Shown here: in pieces, positions 21,714-32,287 of the stretch
Layout of the letters: every line of letters starts with the position of its first letter
Numbering within the stretch: position 1 is the stretch's first letter
DNA from: Parietichytrium sp. I65-24A
Lineage: Eukaryota > Sar > Bigyra > Thraustochytrida > Thraustochytriidae
Direction of reading: 5' to 3'
Assembly (NCBI GenBank): GCA_012862575.1
Contig: BLSF01000064.1
Span: 124,001 to 188,000 of the forward strand
Length of the DNA stretch: 64,000 nt
Notes under the pieces: generated by a model
Databases searched by the model: none
Seen by the model: the letters and a program-made list of their open reading frames with translations, nothing else
Told to the model about the DNA's origin: nothing
Position numbers and translations under genes: made by a program

Positions 21714-21819
21714 GTGCATGTAGTGCATGAATTCGTGCATATTGTGCATATAATCGTGCATTTTGTGCATTTTGTGCATTTCGTGCATTTCGTGCATTTC
21801 GTGCATTTCGTGCATTTCG
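21714..21819. repeat. GTGCAT tandem array upstream of SLC13-like gene
   Basis: Eleven copies of GTGCAT begin at 21714, 21723, 21735, 21744, 21756, 21765, 21774, 21783, 21792, 21801 and 21810, so spacings are 9 or 12 bp only. The last five units are near-identical 9-mers (GTGCATTTC). The array ends 44 bp before the transporter ATG and could be a 5' UTR or promoter element. Confidence 0.95.
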
Positions 21820-21862
21820 GACGACTGGGAGGTGGAAGGTGGTGTGAGGAAGGAAGAGAGGA

Positions 21863-24714
21863 ATGGAGGTGGGGTGGGAAGGATGGCTTACGGTGGGGGT
21901 TCTGTTCGTGACGCTGGTGGTGCTGTTGAAGAACTGGATGCCAGTGGACATGACAATGGTACTGGCGCTGGTGACGCTGATGAGCGCGCAGGTGGTGACG
22001 GTGAAAGAGGGTCTGCAGGGTTTCTCCAACTCGTCGGTGCTCACGGTGGCTGTGCTGTATGTGGTGGCAGCGGGAATGAATGCCACTGGAGCGCTGGACT
22101 TTTACGTAGGTAAGGCGCTTGGGTTCCCAAAGACTATTTCCGAGGCGCAGCTACGCCTTCTGCTGCCAGTGGGGCTGGTCTCCGCGTTCTTGAATAACAC
22201 GCCGGTGGTTGCCATGATGATCCCCGTTGTGCAAAGATGGGCTCGCAGGATCGATCAGCCCGTCTCGCAGCTCTTCATTCCGCTCAGCTTTGCTTCCATT
22301 CTTGGAGGTACCTGCACACTCATCGGAACGTCCACCAACCTCGTGGTGGCGGGCAAGTTTGAGGAAAGATACCCTGACAGCAGCATTGCCATCTTCGACA
22401 TCACCGTGGTGGGTATTCCTGTGATGTGCACCGGGTTTGCGTACATTCTTCTGTTTGCACCAAAGCTGCTGCCCGGAGCCTCAGAGCTGCAGAAGCGCGC
22501 GAGTGTCAATGCGTCTTCGGAGCCGCTCATTTCGAGCAATCAGGCTCCTCAGGACAATCAAATCGGCAAAGATTTCACCGTGGCGTGTGTTGTGACCAGC
22601 CATTCCGTATGTGCAGGCAGCTCTATCTCGAGCGCAGGGTTGCGTGGCTTGGATGGGCTCTTCTTGGCAAGTGTGCAGAGAGACGGGCAAATTCATCCCG
22701 CAGTGGGACCAGAGTTCATTTTAAATGCAGGGGACGTACTCTACTTCACAGGAATGGTGGACAAATTCGACTCCTTTTGCCTTCGAAACGGATTTGAGAT
22801 CCTTCCAATCGAAGAAGATATCATGGATCAAGTCGATATCTTGTTGAGTGAAGGCGGGGCATCATCGTCTTCTCCGAATGGCCTGGACCCTATTGAAGTG
22901 CCGCCGTCATTCAAGGCAGACGAAGGGGACAGCCCAAATCAAAATTCGCCTCGTGCAATCACAAGGAGGCCGCGATCAATTACATTTCGCGACCGAATTG
23001 TCAAGGTTCTCGTTCGTGACGGAAGCTCGCTCGCTGGCAAAACCCCAAAAGAAAGTCATTTCCGATCTAATTACAAGGCTGCAATTCTTTCGCTTTGTAG
23101 ACACGGCGCAGAGGACGACGTGGTTCACAGTAACATTGGGCGGATCCAATTGCAAGTTGGAGATGTTCTTCTACTTTTAGCCGGTGATGATTTCGAATGG
23201 TCAGACGCAATCATCGCCCGGGATCTTAAAAAACTGCCGAACCGTCCAGAAACCAATAATTTCGAACGCGTTGTTCCTGAGCACCTCGTGAGCGAGACAG
23301 CGGCAAAATTTGAACGAGAGTTTCTCATCCCAATGAGGGTGTCATCCGAAGCCCGGTTGGTCGGAGCAAGACCCTTGACCGGAATGACCGTCGAAGATGC
23401 GGGACTTCGTGGTCTGCCAGGCGTCTTCTTGATCGCAATTCAGAGGAGTGATGATGAGGTAGAGCACGTTGTCGGCCCAGAAGCAGTGCTGCAGTCTGGT
23501 GATGTGCTATGGTTCGTCGGAGAGCGAGATGGGCTTTCAACTCTTCGCAGGGTTCCTGGCCTGGAGCCGATGGACGACCAGGCAAATAAGCTGAACGTCA
23601 GGCGGCTACAGCGACGACTTGTTGAGGCAGTGGTTTCTATGCGTTCCGACTTGCTTGGCAAGACCGTGCGAGAAGCGAGGTTTCGCACTCGATTCGACGC
23701 AGTGATCATTGCAGTGCATCGCCATGGAAGAAGAGTGCTCGCCAAAATCGGTGACATTGAATTTGAGCCGGGTGACGTTCTCGTGCTCGAGACAGGCCCC
23801 AATTTCCTCGCGCGATACAAGAATGACAGCAACTTTTTGCTGGTTGCAGAGATTGCTGACTCTGCCCCGCCCCACTTCGACAAATTTGCGATTACTGCCA
23901 TATCAGCGATCGCCATGATTGTGGTCTCTCTCGTCGCGGAAGACTACATGAACTTGTTGCAAACTGCGGTGTTCGCTTCCGCTGTAATGATTGCTACACA
24001 TTGCATCACCGCCACCTCCGCACGCGACTCCATCTCTTGGGACGTCATTGTTACAGTGGCTTGCGCATTTGGCCTTTCCCAGGCTCTGGAAAACACTGGC
24101 GTTGCTTCTGCGTTAGGGGAGTCCTTGGTCAACCTCGCAGATCTTACGCACACTGGGTTCTTCGGTGTCCTGATTAGTGTATACTTGGCAACCTTCCTCA
24201 TTTCCCTCATTGTCGCAAACAACGCGGCTGCTCTTCTCATGTTTCCTATCGCGGCTCTGGCAGCCGAGAACTCTTGCCCGGCGGACAGGGACGAGGCCAT
24301 CTGCATCAAGCAAACCATCTATGTTCTCATGTTTGCTGCATCTTCTTCTTTTGCGGTAAGTTTTTGCGGACACCTTCCTTGTATGCTAGTTAGTTGCCGT
24401 TTCTGACGATATCTCGCGTAAATGCTCAGACTCCTTACGGCTATCAAACGAATATGATGGTGATGGGCTGCGGAAATTACGTCTTCATGGACTTTGTGCG
24501 GTTTGGCGTCCCTTTGCAATTCTGGCAGCTCATTCTCAGCGTTGTTTTTGTGTTTTACATTGATTTTTGGTACATTGCCTTTTCGATCACCATCCCCGCA
24601 TTCGTGGCACTGGCCATGTTCAAAGTTGGTTGCATAAGGGTTCCTGGGTCCAAGGCGAAGCGCAGAAGGAGCACAGTCGCCGAAAATATCAATGTGGAGC
24701 TCTCGCCGGCCTAA
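21863..24714 (+). CDS. SLC13/SAC1-like anion transporter with four RCK_C domains
   Basis: Two exons, 21863-24355 and 24430-24714, separated by a 74-nt intron (GTAAGT donor, CAG acceptor); 925 residues. N-terminal membrane helices carry [11 protein letters not shown] (about 111-121) and GTSTNLV (155-161). The C-terminal membrane half carries [10 protein letters not shown], and the splice join recreates the conserved [10 protein letters not shown] motif, confirming the intron. Between the halves sit four RCK_C/TrkA_C ligand-binding domains at about 236-315, 376-445, 487-570 and 585-655, each with a GDVL-type turn. This is the layout of algal and protist SLC13-family proteins such as Chlamydomonas SAC1 and SLT sodium/sulfate transporters. 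Sulfate or another dianion is the probable substrate; RCK_C domains suggest cytosolic ligand control. The start ATG immediately precedes the first helix. Confidence 0.9.
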
Positions 24715-25018
24715 GCACTGAAGCTTCTCTAATTGGTTGGTTCCCTCCGCTAGTTTGATTCGCAAAATGTGTTCAAGTCGGAGAGATCCAAATAGTTTTT
24801 GTCTCGCTAAATTTGTTGGGTAGGTTGTTTGACATAGCAGTAAATAATTTTCACAATTGCCTCCTCTTCCTTCGTATTAATTTAGCTATTCGTTTGAAAT
24901 ATGTCATCGCAAGGACAGCAGCTCCGTTTGAAAGACGGCGATTCAGATTAAGACAAACAACCTTGCTCCACCCAGGAGACTGACGTCATGCCCATCCGTG
25001 GACACCTCGTTTTCACTG
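24715..25018. other. convergent 3' intergenic region
   Basis: AT-rich 304-bp spacer between the SLC13-like and TGS1 stop codons; it presumably holds both 3' UTRs. No other feature seen. Confidence 0.5.
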
Positions 25019-26743
25019 TCAAAGCTCTTTATTTAGACCTAGGGTCTTTTGCGCCAAGAGTCCGCCGAAATACAAGCAACAGGTTTTCACACGATCGTCT
25101 ATGATCTGCTTTTCAAACTCAGCCACTAATGCCGGCTCTTCTTCATTGGAGGCAGCTTTAAGTTGTTCGAGACATTTCTTCGGATCGGCATTTCGCGGGA
25201 CGAATAATGCAACATCTGGTGACGCACTCTTCGCCAGTAGAACAAGGTCTACGCCGGTGATGTACCCGCGCTCGTCAGTATCAGTTTCGACGCGAATAGA
25301 TTCGAGATCGAAAGAGTCTGCGTTCTGATATTCTGGCCCGCCCCAAGGAGGAGAGAGAAAGATACAGTCAAAAGCGAGTGTTTGGCTAGTCGTTAACAGA
25401 GACTTCAGAAAAGCGATTCCATCGTCCTGAATGAACTCGATTCGCTCTGCAACATCGTAAATTGCGGCATTATTGCGTGCAATTTGAATGCGACTAGAGT
25501 CTATCTCCAGCATCGTTACACGCTCGCAAGAATATGCAAACTGGATTGCATTGCCGCCGCACCCTCCAAAGAGGTCGAGCACGGTGCCAGATCTGCATCG
25601 TTCGGCGATGTGCTCGGCAATTGTTTCTGGTGTAACACTATACCAGGACTCCTTGTCGAGCTGTATGCCATGGTCAAACTTTGAGAAGAGCCTGTAGCGC
25701 TGAGTAAAGTACTTGAATGGCACATCGGCGTACTCTGGCGGAGGCGGCCCAGTATGCTTTGGGGTAACACGTGGGGTCATGTACGCAGAGTACTTGGGCA
25801 GTTTGATTTGAGTCTGATATATTACGCCACTCGGCGTTTCCTCAACGCCATTGACCTGGAGCACTCCGAGCGCCGGGTCGGCCTCCTGCTTCTTCTTCTT
25901 CTTCTTCTTTTTCTGATTCTTTTTACCTTCCTTCTCGCTGTCCAGCTCCGCACTCTCTGACCCCTGTGTTCCAAAAAGCGCTGCGCACAAAAGCGCTCGC
26001 AGCTCTGCGTCTGGGCATTTGAGCGCGCCGGGCTCGTTGTACGGCTCGGCGAGTGTGGCAGCGCCGTCCATCAATTCCATCAATTCCAGCTCTCCCTCGC
26101 GCACCACCTTGCACGGCAGGTCCAGCTCCTGCATCTTGCGCATGGCGTCTCGCAGCAGCTCGCTCGACTCCGCACCACCATCATCAGTAGCACCAGTAGC
26201 ACCAGGAGCGTCGCTGGCAACCTGCGCTTGCACGGCTGCCCACCACTCCACGAGCGGGTCGCCGTCTTGCGTGACCCAGAGCACCGATTCCGGGTCCACA
26301 TCCGCGAGCTTGACCACCACGGCGCGCACGTACTCGTCGGCATCTGCATCCTGCTGCTCAAACTCCCACAGACCGCCCGCGGAGCTGTTCATCCACGGCA
26401 AAGGCCCCGCCCCGCCGCCATCCCACACTGCCGGCACCAACACAACCGCCAGCCCAGTCTGCTCGTCCGCGCTCCACGCCACGCCCCTCACCAGCGCCAC
26501 CTTCTTCTCATTCCCATTCCCATTCTCATTCTCATCCTCATCCTCCTCCGCCGCCGCCGCCGCCGCCCGCTCCGCGTCCTGCTGCTCCGCGCCGCCTGCG
26601 AGAGCATTTGCGCTCGCGTCTCCCATGGGGCGCGCGAAGAAGCGGCGGCGACGGAGGCGCTCGCGCTCGCGGAGGGCGTCCAGGCGCACGGCCAGGCGCA
26701 CGGGAGCGGGGAGGCTGCGCGAGAGCAGAGGGTGCGTCGCCAT
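25019..26743 (-). CDS. TGS1: trimethylguanosine synthase
   Basis: Single-exon protein of 574 residues, ATG at 26743. TGS1 converts the m7G caps of snRNAs and snoRNAs to m2,2,7G caps using S-adenosylmethionine. The C-terminal half has the full catalytic domain: KYFTQRYRLFSKFDHGI, SVTPE.IAEHIA, the SAM loop VLDLFGGCGGNAIQFA, EIDSSRIQIARNNA, and the catalytic SPPWGGPEY motif. The N-terminal 300 residues are low complexity, with an Arg-rich start, an Ala/Glu/Asn stretch (imperfect codon repeats near 26515-26575) and an eight-residue lysine run encoded by a (TTC)n-like tract at about 25888-25913, plausibly a nuclear localisation signal. It is upstream of nothing co-directional nearby; its promoter would lie in the 26744-27248 gap. 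Confidence 0.96.
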   Translation of the reverse strand: MATHPLLSRSLPAPVRLAVRLDALRERERLRRRRFFARPMGDASANALAGGAEQQDAERAAAAAAEEDEDENENGNGNEKKVALVRGVAWSADEQTGLAVVLVPAVWDGGGAGPLPWMNSSAGGLWEFEQQDADADEYVRAVVVKLADVDPESVLWVTQDGDPLVEWWAAVQAQVASDAPGATGATDDGGAESSELLRDAMRKMQELDLPCKVVREGELELMELMDGAATLAEPYNEPGALKCPDAELRALLCAALFGTQGSESAELDSEKEGKKNQKKKKKKKKQEADPALGVLQVNGVEETPSGVIYQTQIKLPKYSAYMTPRVTPKHTGPPPPEYADVPFKYFTQRYRLFSKFDHGIQLDKESWYSVTPETIAEHIAERCRSGTVLDLFGGCGGNAIQFAYSCERVTMLEIDSSRIQIARNNAAIYDVAERIEFIQDDGIAFLKSLLTTSQTLAFDCIFLSPPWGGPEYQNADSFDLESIRVETDTDERGYITGVDLVLLAKSASPDVALFVPRNADPKKCLEQLKAASNEEEPALVAEFEKQIIDDRVKTCCLYFGGLLAQKTLGLNKEL

Positions 26744-27248
26744 CGAGATCTTGTGCGTGAGCGGACTGTGCGGAGTGCAAGATGGAGAGTTATAGAGTTA
26801 TAGAGTTATGGAGTTGGAGAGTTGGAGGAGACTGGGAGACGGGGAGACGTGGGTTATGGGACCGCTGTACCGCTATTCGATGACAAGTATCGCGGTGCGG
26901 TGAGTGTGGTGAGTGTGGTGAGTGCGTGGATGGGATATCGGACGATGGAGACTCGAGGGCGCGCGGCGTGGATCAAGTTGATTGGCCGGCATTGCATACG
27001 TTGCATGGTGTGTGTGTGTGTTCTGAAATGGAAGATGGTGCGAGGTCGAATGCGCGAAGGGTATGGAAGGTTGTTGTGGGTGGTGCGCGTGAAAATGCCT
27101 GCGTACTGACAGTGAGTACCTTTCTGGCTCAGATCGTGGGTCGCCGGTGGAGCTTATTGTTTAAGGGCACGAGGGCGATGACTTTGAAGAGAACGGATGC
27201 GATAAAATCATCGGTCTTTTTTTGTACAGGAGACACCACAAAGTGGAT
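26744..27248. other. TGS1 5' flank
   Basis: 505-bp spacer. It contains a TATAGAGTTATAGAGTTA short repeat just upstream of TGS1, a GTGGTGAGTGTG repeat near 26895 and a TG-rich patch near 27010. No gene recognised. Confidence 0.5.
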
Positions 27249-28304
27249 CTAGTCTAGGTCGTCAAGACGTTCCTGGGCTACGCGGAGCTGCTCGTTGGAG
27301 TTCATGACACGCTTGCTATCGTCGGAGTTCAAAAGTCCGTCCTGCGCCTGCATGTGCTCAGCAAAGCGATTCAAGTACTCATTGAGCTCTGCGGCGCTCG
27401 GCTGATTTGCAGGCGGTGGCTGCTGCTGGTTAAGGTTCATCGCAGGTAAGTCGTCCTGCATGGTCACGAATAGGCATCCCGTACAGGAAGGATCGTCGCA
27501 CTCGGGAATATGCTGGGCTGCGGGGTTTTCAACCCCTTCGTCGTCGCTGCCGTCGATGGTGTATGTGGTGATCTCCAACTGCTCGTCATTTTCGAAGGTC
27601 TGGATCCGGGAAGTGTCATTCTCATCATCAATCTCAAAGTCAAACGTTTCGCCCCTCGCAAGGCCCGCAATCAAGGCGTCGATGCGTGCTTCTACCGCTT
27701 GAGAAAGGTCCACAGCACCTTCACCGGCGCCAATCTGCACAGCGTGCACAAACCTCAGCCGCTCGGCTGCTTGGCGCAGAACACCTTCCACAGTGCTCAT
27801 TGCGCCATCTCGGACGCTCAGCTCCAGCTCGGTCCCCGCGCGAACCACACAATCGTCGGCCACGACCACTTCGCGCGCCATGTCCGCCTCCGACTCGACC
27901 CGCAGTCGCAATCGGCGACCCATGCCTGGCTCCAACGCTTCTGCAACACCTTCGCCCAACGCCTCTGCGATGGCCCTGACCCTGCGGTATGTTGAGCCGC
28001 ATTCGTCACAGGTGAACGCTTGCAGCTCAGCCATGCCGAAATGCGGCACCTTGAACTGTGCCACGCTAAAGCGCCCTTCCGCGCCGCAGTCGAGGCATCC
28101 AACGCGCGTCTGCAGAACGTCTTGCACTCCCAGCTGGTTGTCCTCCTCTGCGAACACCTTGAGCGGCGCATCGGGGTCCACCTCCACGGCCTCTCCTCGC
28201 GACGCTGCTGCGGCTTGGGCCTCGCTCAAGTCTCTCGCAGCCGGCACTGCAGGCGCAGCCGACGCCGGGCCGGGGTGGTCCTCGCTCTGTTGGATGCGCT
28301 GCAT
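27249..28304 (-). CDS. ZPR1-type zinc-finger protein with a single ZPR1 domain
   Basis: Single exon; the first ATG in frame is at 28304 (351 residues), the longer frame starting at GTG. One ZPR1 unit is clear: a C4 zinc finger (Cys70, Cys73, Cys99, Cys102) with the VPHF segment between the pairs, followed by a jelly-roll-like domain containing LRLRVESEADM.REVV, a STVEGVL motif and a FDFEIDDEND...IQ-like strand, then LEITTYTIDGSDDEGVEN, which matches the C-terminal end of ZPR1. Canonical eukaryotic ZPR1 has two such units in about 460 residues; here the first is absent and replaced by a 60-residue Ala/Glu-rich leader. A further C-x4-C-x2-C cluster follows (GVENPAAQHIPECDDPSC region). ZPR1 binds eEF1A and assists its folding; whether the one-unit form retains this is unknown. 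Confidence 0.85.
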   Translation of the reverse strand: MQRIQQSEDHPGPASAAPAVPAARDLSEAQAAAASRGEAVEVDPDAPLKVFAEEDNQLGVQDVLQTRVGCLDCGAEGRFSVAQFKVPHFGMAELQAFTCDECGSTYRRVRAIAEALGEGVAEALEPGMGRRLRLRVESEADMAREVVVADDCVVRAGTELELSVRDGAMSTVEGVLRQAAERLRFVHAVQIGAGEGAVDLSQAVEARIDALIAGLARGETFDFEIDDENDTSRIQTFENDEQLEITTYTIDGSDDEGVENPAAQHIPECDDPSCTGCLFVTMQDDLPAMNLNQQQPPPANQPSAAELNEYLNRFAEHMQAQDGLLNSDDSKRVMNSNEQLRVAQERLDDLD

Positions 28305-28987
28305 CTCGGTGCTCGAGCAGCGACTGGGATAGGCGCCGACCTTTGACGCCACGAGAGGCAGACGATGTCTCTATCGCAGGAGGGAATGTCGGGATGTGTG
28401 AACGAAAGTGACGCAGGCAAAGTGAGTTTGCGCAGCCCACTCCACCGCTGCCTCTCTACAATTGACAGCTTCGCGACTTATGCGGATTGGATCATTCTCT
28501 GCACTCTCTGACAACTGTACTGTGCGAGTACTGAGTACTGAGTACCATCTCCTTCGCAGTGGACTTGCTCTTCAGGATATCTTGTTTGAATGGAATGAAT
28601 GGGATGGACATCTGCGATCGCGACACTGGGCAAATAAACACAACTTTTAAATTTTGATTTTTTGTAGAATTACGAAAAACTTCGTTGATCATTCGACTTT
28701 TCTGTTCTGTGAATTCACAGTCAATCAAATCCATCAAATCAATCAATCTCAAAATCAGTGTCAATGATGTCAACGAAGAGTCGAAAGAGACTCCGGGGGC
28801 ACTCCACCCAATCCCGGGGCAATACCACTCTCTGATTCTGCTAACACCGCACCCCGACCCATAACTCCGGGTCTTGTATCGGTTTTTGAGCCACCAACTC
28901 GGCCCAGATACATACGCGAGGACAGCTGGATAAGGGGTACGCGCTACGGCCGATAGTACGTTTGAGAGGCAATCGGTCTGGTTAGCT
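28305..28987. other. divergent promoter, ZPR1 / VPS35L
   Basis: No gene recognised. Three GAGTAC hexamers lie within about 20 bp (28525-28545). Open frames are short. Confidence 0.5.
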
Positions 28988-31900
28988 ATGCGCGCACTGG
29001 AGCGCAGTCGTCCCTCGGGAGTCGCTCGTGCGGGGCGCGAGAATGTCCCGTTTCAACGCGTGCGAACTTCTGGAGATGGAGGTCATCCGCTGGAGATTCG
29101 CGCGCAAGTGCCGCACAAAGTCCCCGTGAAAACAGAACTGGGTCCTGGCGAGGAGCTTGCGGATTGCGGGTTCTCTGCAGAAGAACCGGCCCTCGCGGAG
29201 GAGGTGGCGGAGCAGGACGAGAACCCGGCGGACCCTCTTGGCGGAGATCCTCTCTCGGGCGGCAGTACACATGCGAACGCGCACGTGAATGCGCTGGCGC
29301 ACATAAATGGCGAGAATGGCGTGAACTTTGAAGGAAGCGATGCTTTGTTGCGTGAGAGTAAGATGGTGGAGGCGTTTGGTGCGAGCAGCGAAGCGTGGTT
29401 GGCGATGGTAAAGAGGAAGGTGCAGTATCACTCCGCAGGAGAAGCCCGTTTGCCGGCGGAGTTGCTGCTCCCGGAGACGTCGATGTCTAATGCAGCGAAC
29501 GGCTCAAGCGGGTCGTACGCAGCGAGCCGGAACGGCATGCCGATGCAGCACAAGTCGGTGGCGCTAAAGAGGGCGAAAATGCGACTGGAGCATTTAATAA
29601 GTAAAGGTGGTGCCGAAGATGGCGCGGTAAAGAATAGGGTAGTGAGCCTGACGCAGAAGGAGCTGACTGACAGGGTGGAAAGGCTGAGAAAAGCGATGCT
29701 TGTTAGCTGGGATGCAGGCGACAGAGTGCGGACCCTGAGAGTGGCGATACAGTGCGCCAAGCTACTCTCAGATGCATCGGCATCCCCAACTATGTACCCA
29801 GCAGTCTGGGCGAGGGCAGCGGAAATTTTGGACCATTTTGGAAGGTTGGTCTTTGAAAGGGTGCTCGCTTTCATACCCAAGGAGAATCGCGCCGCAGTTC
29901 TAGATGCCAGCTCCAGCACAACTCTGAGTAAGGTTAGCGAGCTCGTGAGTGATCAAGCTCGCGAGACTTGCAGGAACTGGTTCTTCAAGGTTGCATGTAT
30001 CAAAGAACTCTTGCCGCGACTGTACATAGAAATAGCCTTGCTCCGCTGTTATCGCTTCGTAGTATTTAATGACCGGACCTCCATTGTTGCACGCTTGGCA
30101 GCCGTTACGCGAGGATTGGGGGACCCATTAGTATCTGTATATTGTCGAGCGTTTCTGTGCCATCAGACGTCCATGCTGCTTTCTAATTCACGAGCTGCAA
30201 TCTGGAAGCAGGTTGAGCTTTCCAAGGATCACCTCTTACGGTCCGTTTTTGATTATTTTGCCATCATGGAGGACTATCGCAAAGTTCACCTGAGAAACTT
30301 TTTGGCGACGCACGGTCTGACCGAGGGGCAGTACATGGACTTGCATGTTCCGGCTTTGGAGCTCATTTTAACGATGATCGGCCAGGATGCAGCTAGGTCA
30401 GACTTTGAGCTCATCCTCCTTCGTCTGCAAAAAAAGGAGTTCCCTTGGCCAGAATTGATCTATGGCGCCATGTTCTCCTGTTTCCCAATGAGAGTTTTCT
30501 CCCGCCTTTCTGTGGAGGTTGCTAGGCAAGTGTGGAGCCTCCCTGCTCCACCAACTGCTCGCATCCGAGTAATCGGTGTTTTGGTAAACCGGCTTGCCGC
30601 GTTATCTTCCGCCCACAACGACTTTGACGTCAGAGGGGTGTTCGGGATGGCATCGTCTATTGCTGATCAATTGAGCGGCGTCGACTTGCTGCCGCTTACT
30701 GTCTATTTGACTTCTTTGATCAGGCTTTCCCTTCGGATACGCGAGGAGCGCCACAGGACGTTTTCATTTCTCCAGCAGCTCCTACACACTCTGGAAGGAG
30801 ATCCAGACTTTTCAACTCAAGGCGTGACAGATGGAGAAATTACAAAGCATCTTGAAATGGTTTGCAGGGAGATATGTGAAAGCAGCGAGGATTTTGAGCA
30901 GGTGCTGACGAACGAGTTGTTGATGAAGCTACTGGACATGTTTAAAAGTGAGCAAAAGACTGCTTTGTGTAAGAGACTTTTGGACACCTTCTCTCGTGCA
31001 TCGCTTAGAACGAGCAATCCCCTGGTCATCCATGCAATCTTGATATTGGCTCGTGACGTGCACGATTCCGTTGACGCGCTCACGTCATCTGTCGAACGAA
31101 ATGGCGTCTCTGATCTGCTTCGCGTGGCGCTGCATAGCATCGACTTTGGAAGCGATGTAGAGCAGCATTTGGCGATGCTGACAGAATTTCGGGCGGCGTT
31201 CTCAAATTTGGACCTTGTCGTAAGCGACCTGGTAACACAAACTTGCTCGCTTGTGATGCGAACGCATCAGCGAGTACACGGCAGACATTCCAAAAAAACG
31301 CATAATTTTGTCAGGTCATGTTTAGCGTTTTGCATGATCACGATTCCTTCTATAAACGATGTCTTGCGGCGCTTAAAGCTGTTCTTGCTGTGCGGTCAAA
31401 TTTCGCTGGCGAATAATTTGTTGCCACAAACAGAGTCCTTTTTTAAGCACGCCATCATGGGAATCTTAGAACTTTCTCCCGGCTCGACCGATGAGTCTGA
31501 ATTCAGCTCTTCCGGAAAGTCTGCACGCATAGCCAAAAATCAAGCACATGCCCTGTTGCTCGACTATATCCGGACGCTTGCAAACGCGCTCATTCCCGTA
31601 CCGGGGCACCCTGACCGGGGACCGTTCGCACTGGTGAGCGGACTGCTAGAAGCAATCGACTCCTTCCCCGATTGGGACCCGCTCATGGCTACTAAGGTAC
31701 AAGCGAAAGTCGCTGTGCTTCGCGCGCTGGCCGAACTTGGTCAACCAAGGCTCTCTTTGACTGTGAAAGGGGTGGACTCCAACGACGTCCTTTATGGTTT
31801 ACAAGATTCGTATGTCGCAGAGTTGCAAGAGCTCATGCAACATACCATCGAGGGAATTAAACAGAATTTGGCGGAGCTTGAGGGAGCGAAGAGCTCTTTT

Positions 31901-32230
31901 TCGGAGGACGCAGCTGGTCACATGAATGTTTGCTATGCCTGTGCAGTGGCGCAGCTGGAGCTCTCCAGTTGTTTGGTGGCGGCATTCCAGCTGAAGGATG
32001 GAGAGTACAAGCTGGTCCGGCGCCTCGTTTCACTTGCACGCGGGAACATGGAGCGCCTGAGGGATAGCCCCAAGGGCAAGGCAAAACACAGCCGCGTAGC
32101 CAAGCTTTATCAGAGTGTTATCAAGCTTGTTGTATATATGCTCGCCGAGTCTGAAGTAACTCTGAGTATGTCTCTCGCGGAGCAAGCTGATTGCTACGAA
32201 AGTCTCGTATCCGAATTAACAGAAGAGTGA
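28988..32230 (+). CDS. VPS35L: VPS35L (C16orf62-like) retriever subunit
   Basis: Single-exon protein of 1080 residues, ATG at 28988. It is a long helical-repeat protein matching the VPS35-like subunit of the retriever complex, which with VPS26C, VPS29 and the CCC complex recycles cargo from endosomes to the plasma membrane. Recognisable blocks shared with human VPS35L: DRVRTLRVAIQCAKLLSD, ILDHFGRLVFER, ARETCRNWFFKVA.IKELLPR, RGLGDPLVSVY.RAFLC, ARDVHDSV, HSKKTHNFVRSC and VDSNDVLYG. The first 120 residues are Glu/Ala-rich and probably disordered, as in the animal protein. The stop is only 57 bp from the convergent DPCD stop. High-confidence family call by recalled similarity. Confidence 0.95.
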   Translation: MRALERSRPSGVARAGRENVPFQRVRTSGDGGHPLEIRAQVPHKVPVKTELGPGEELADCGFSAEEPALAEEVAEQDENPADPLGGDPLSGGSTHANAHVNALAHINGENGVNFEGSDALLRESKMVEAFGASSEAWLAMVKRKVQYHSAGEARLPAELLLPETSMSNAANGSSGSYAASRNGMPMQHKSVALKRAKMRLEHLISKGGAEDGAVKNRVVSLTQKELTDRVERLRKAMLVSWDAGDRVRTLRVAIQCAKLLSDASASPTMYPAVWARAAEILDHFGRLVFERVLAFIPKENRAAVLDASSSTTLSKVSELVSDQARETCRNWFFKVACIKELLPRLYIEIALLRCYRFVVFNDRTSIVARLAAVTRGLGDPLVSVYCRAFLCHQTSMLLSNSRAAIWKQVELSKDHLLRSVFDYFAIMEDYRKVHLRNFLATHGLTEGQYMDLHVPALELILTMIGQDAARSDFELILLRLQKKEFPWPELIYGAMFSCFPMRVFSRLSVEVARQVWSLPAPPTARIRVIGVLVNRLAALSSAHNDFDVRGVFGMASSIADQLSGVDLLPLTVYLTSLIRLSLRIREERHRTFSFLQQLLHTLEGDPDFSTQGVTDGEITKHLEMVCREICESSEDFEQVLTNELLMKLLDMFKSEQKTALCKRLLDTFSRASLRTSNPLVIHAILILARDVHDSVDALTSSVERNGVSDLLRVALHSIDFGSDVEQHLAMLTEFRAAFSNLDLVVSDLVTQTCSLVMRTHQRVHGRHSKKTHNFVRSCLAFCMITIPSINDVLRRLKLFLLCGQISLANNLLPQTESFFKHAIMGILELSPGSTDESEFSSSGKSARIAKNQAHALLLDYIRTLANALIPVPGHPDRGPFALVSGLLEAIDSFPDWDPLMATKVQAKVAVLRALAELGQPRLSLTVKGVDSNDVLYGLQDSYVAELQELMQHTIEGIKQNLAELEGAKSSFSEDAAGHMNVCYACAVAQLELSSCLVAAFQLKDGEYKLVRRLVSLARGNMERLRDSPKGKAKHSRVAKLYQSVIKLVVYMLAESEVTLSMSLAEQADCYESLVSELTEE

Positions 32231-32287
32231 AATCTTTCAAAACATTGAAAACCATCTCCAAAGTCCATTAAAAATAATTACCAGTGA

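Noticed and set aside
21525-21815. Met-His-Glu repeat open frame on the minus strand
   Set aside because: It is a direct product of the GTGCAT repeat array and shows no gene-like start, domain or flanking coding sequence.
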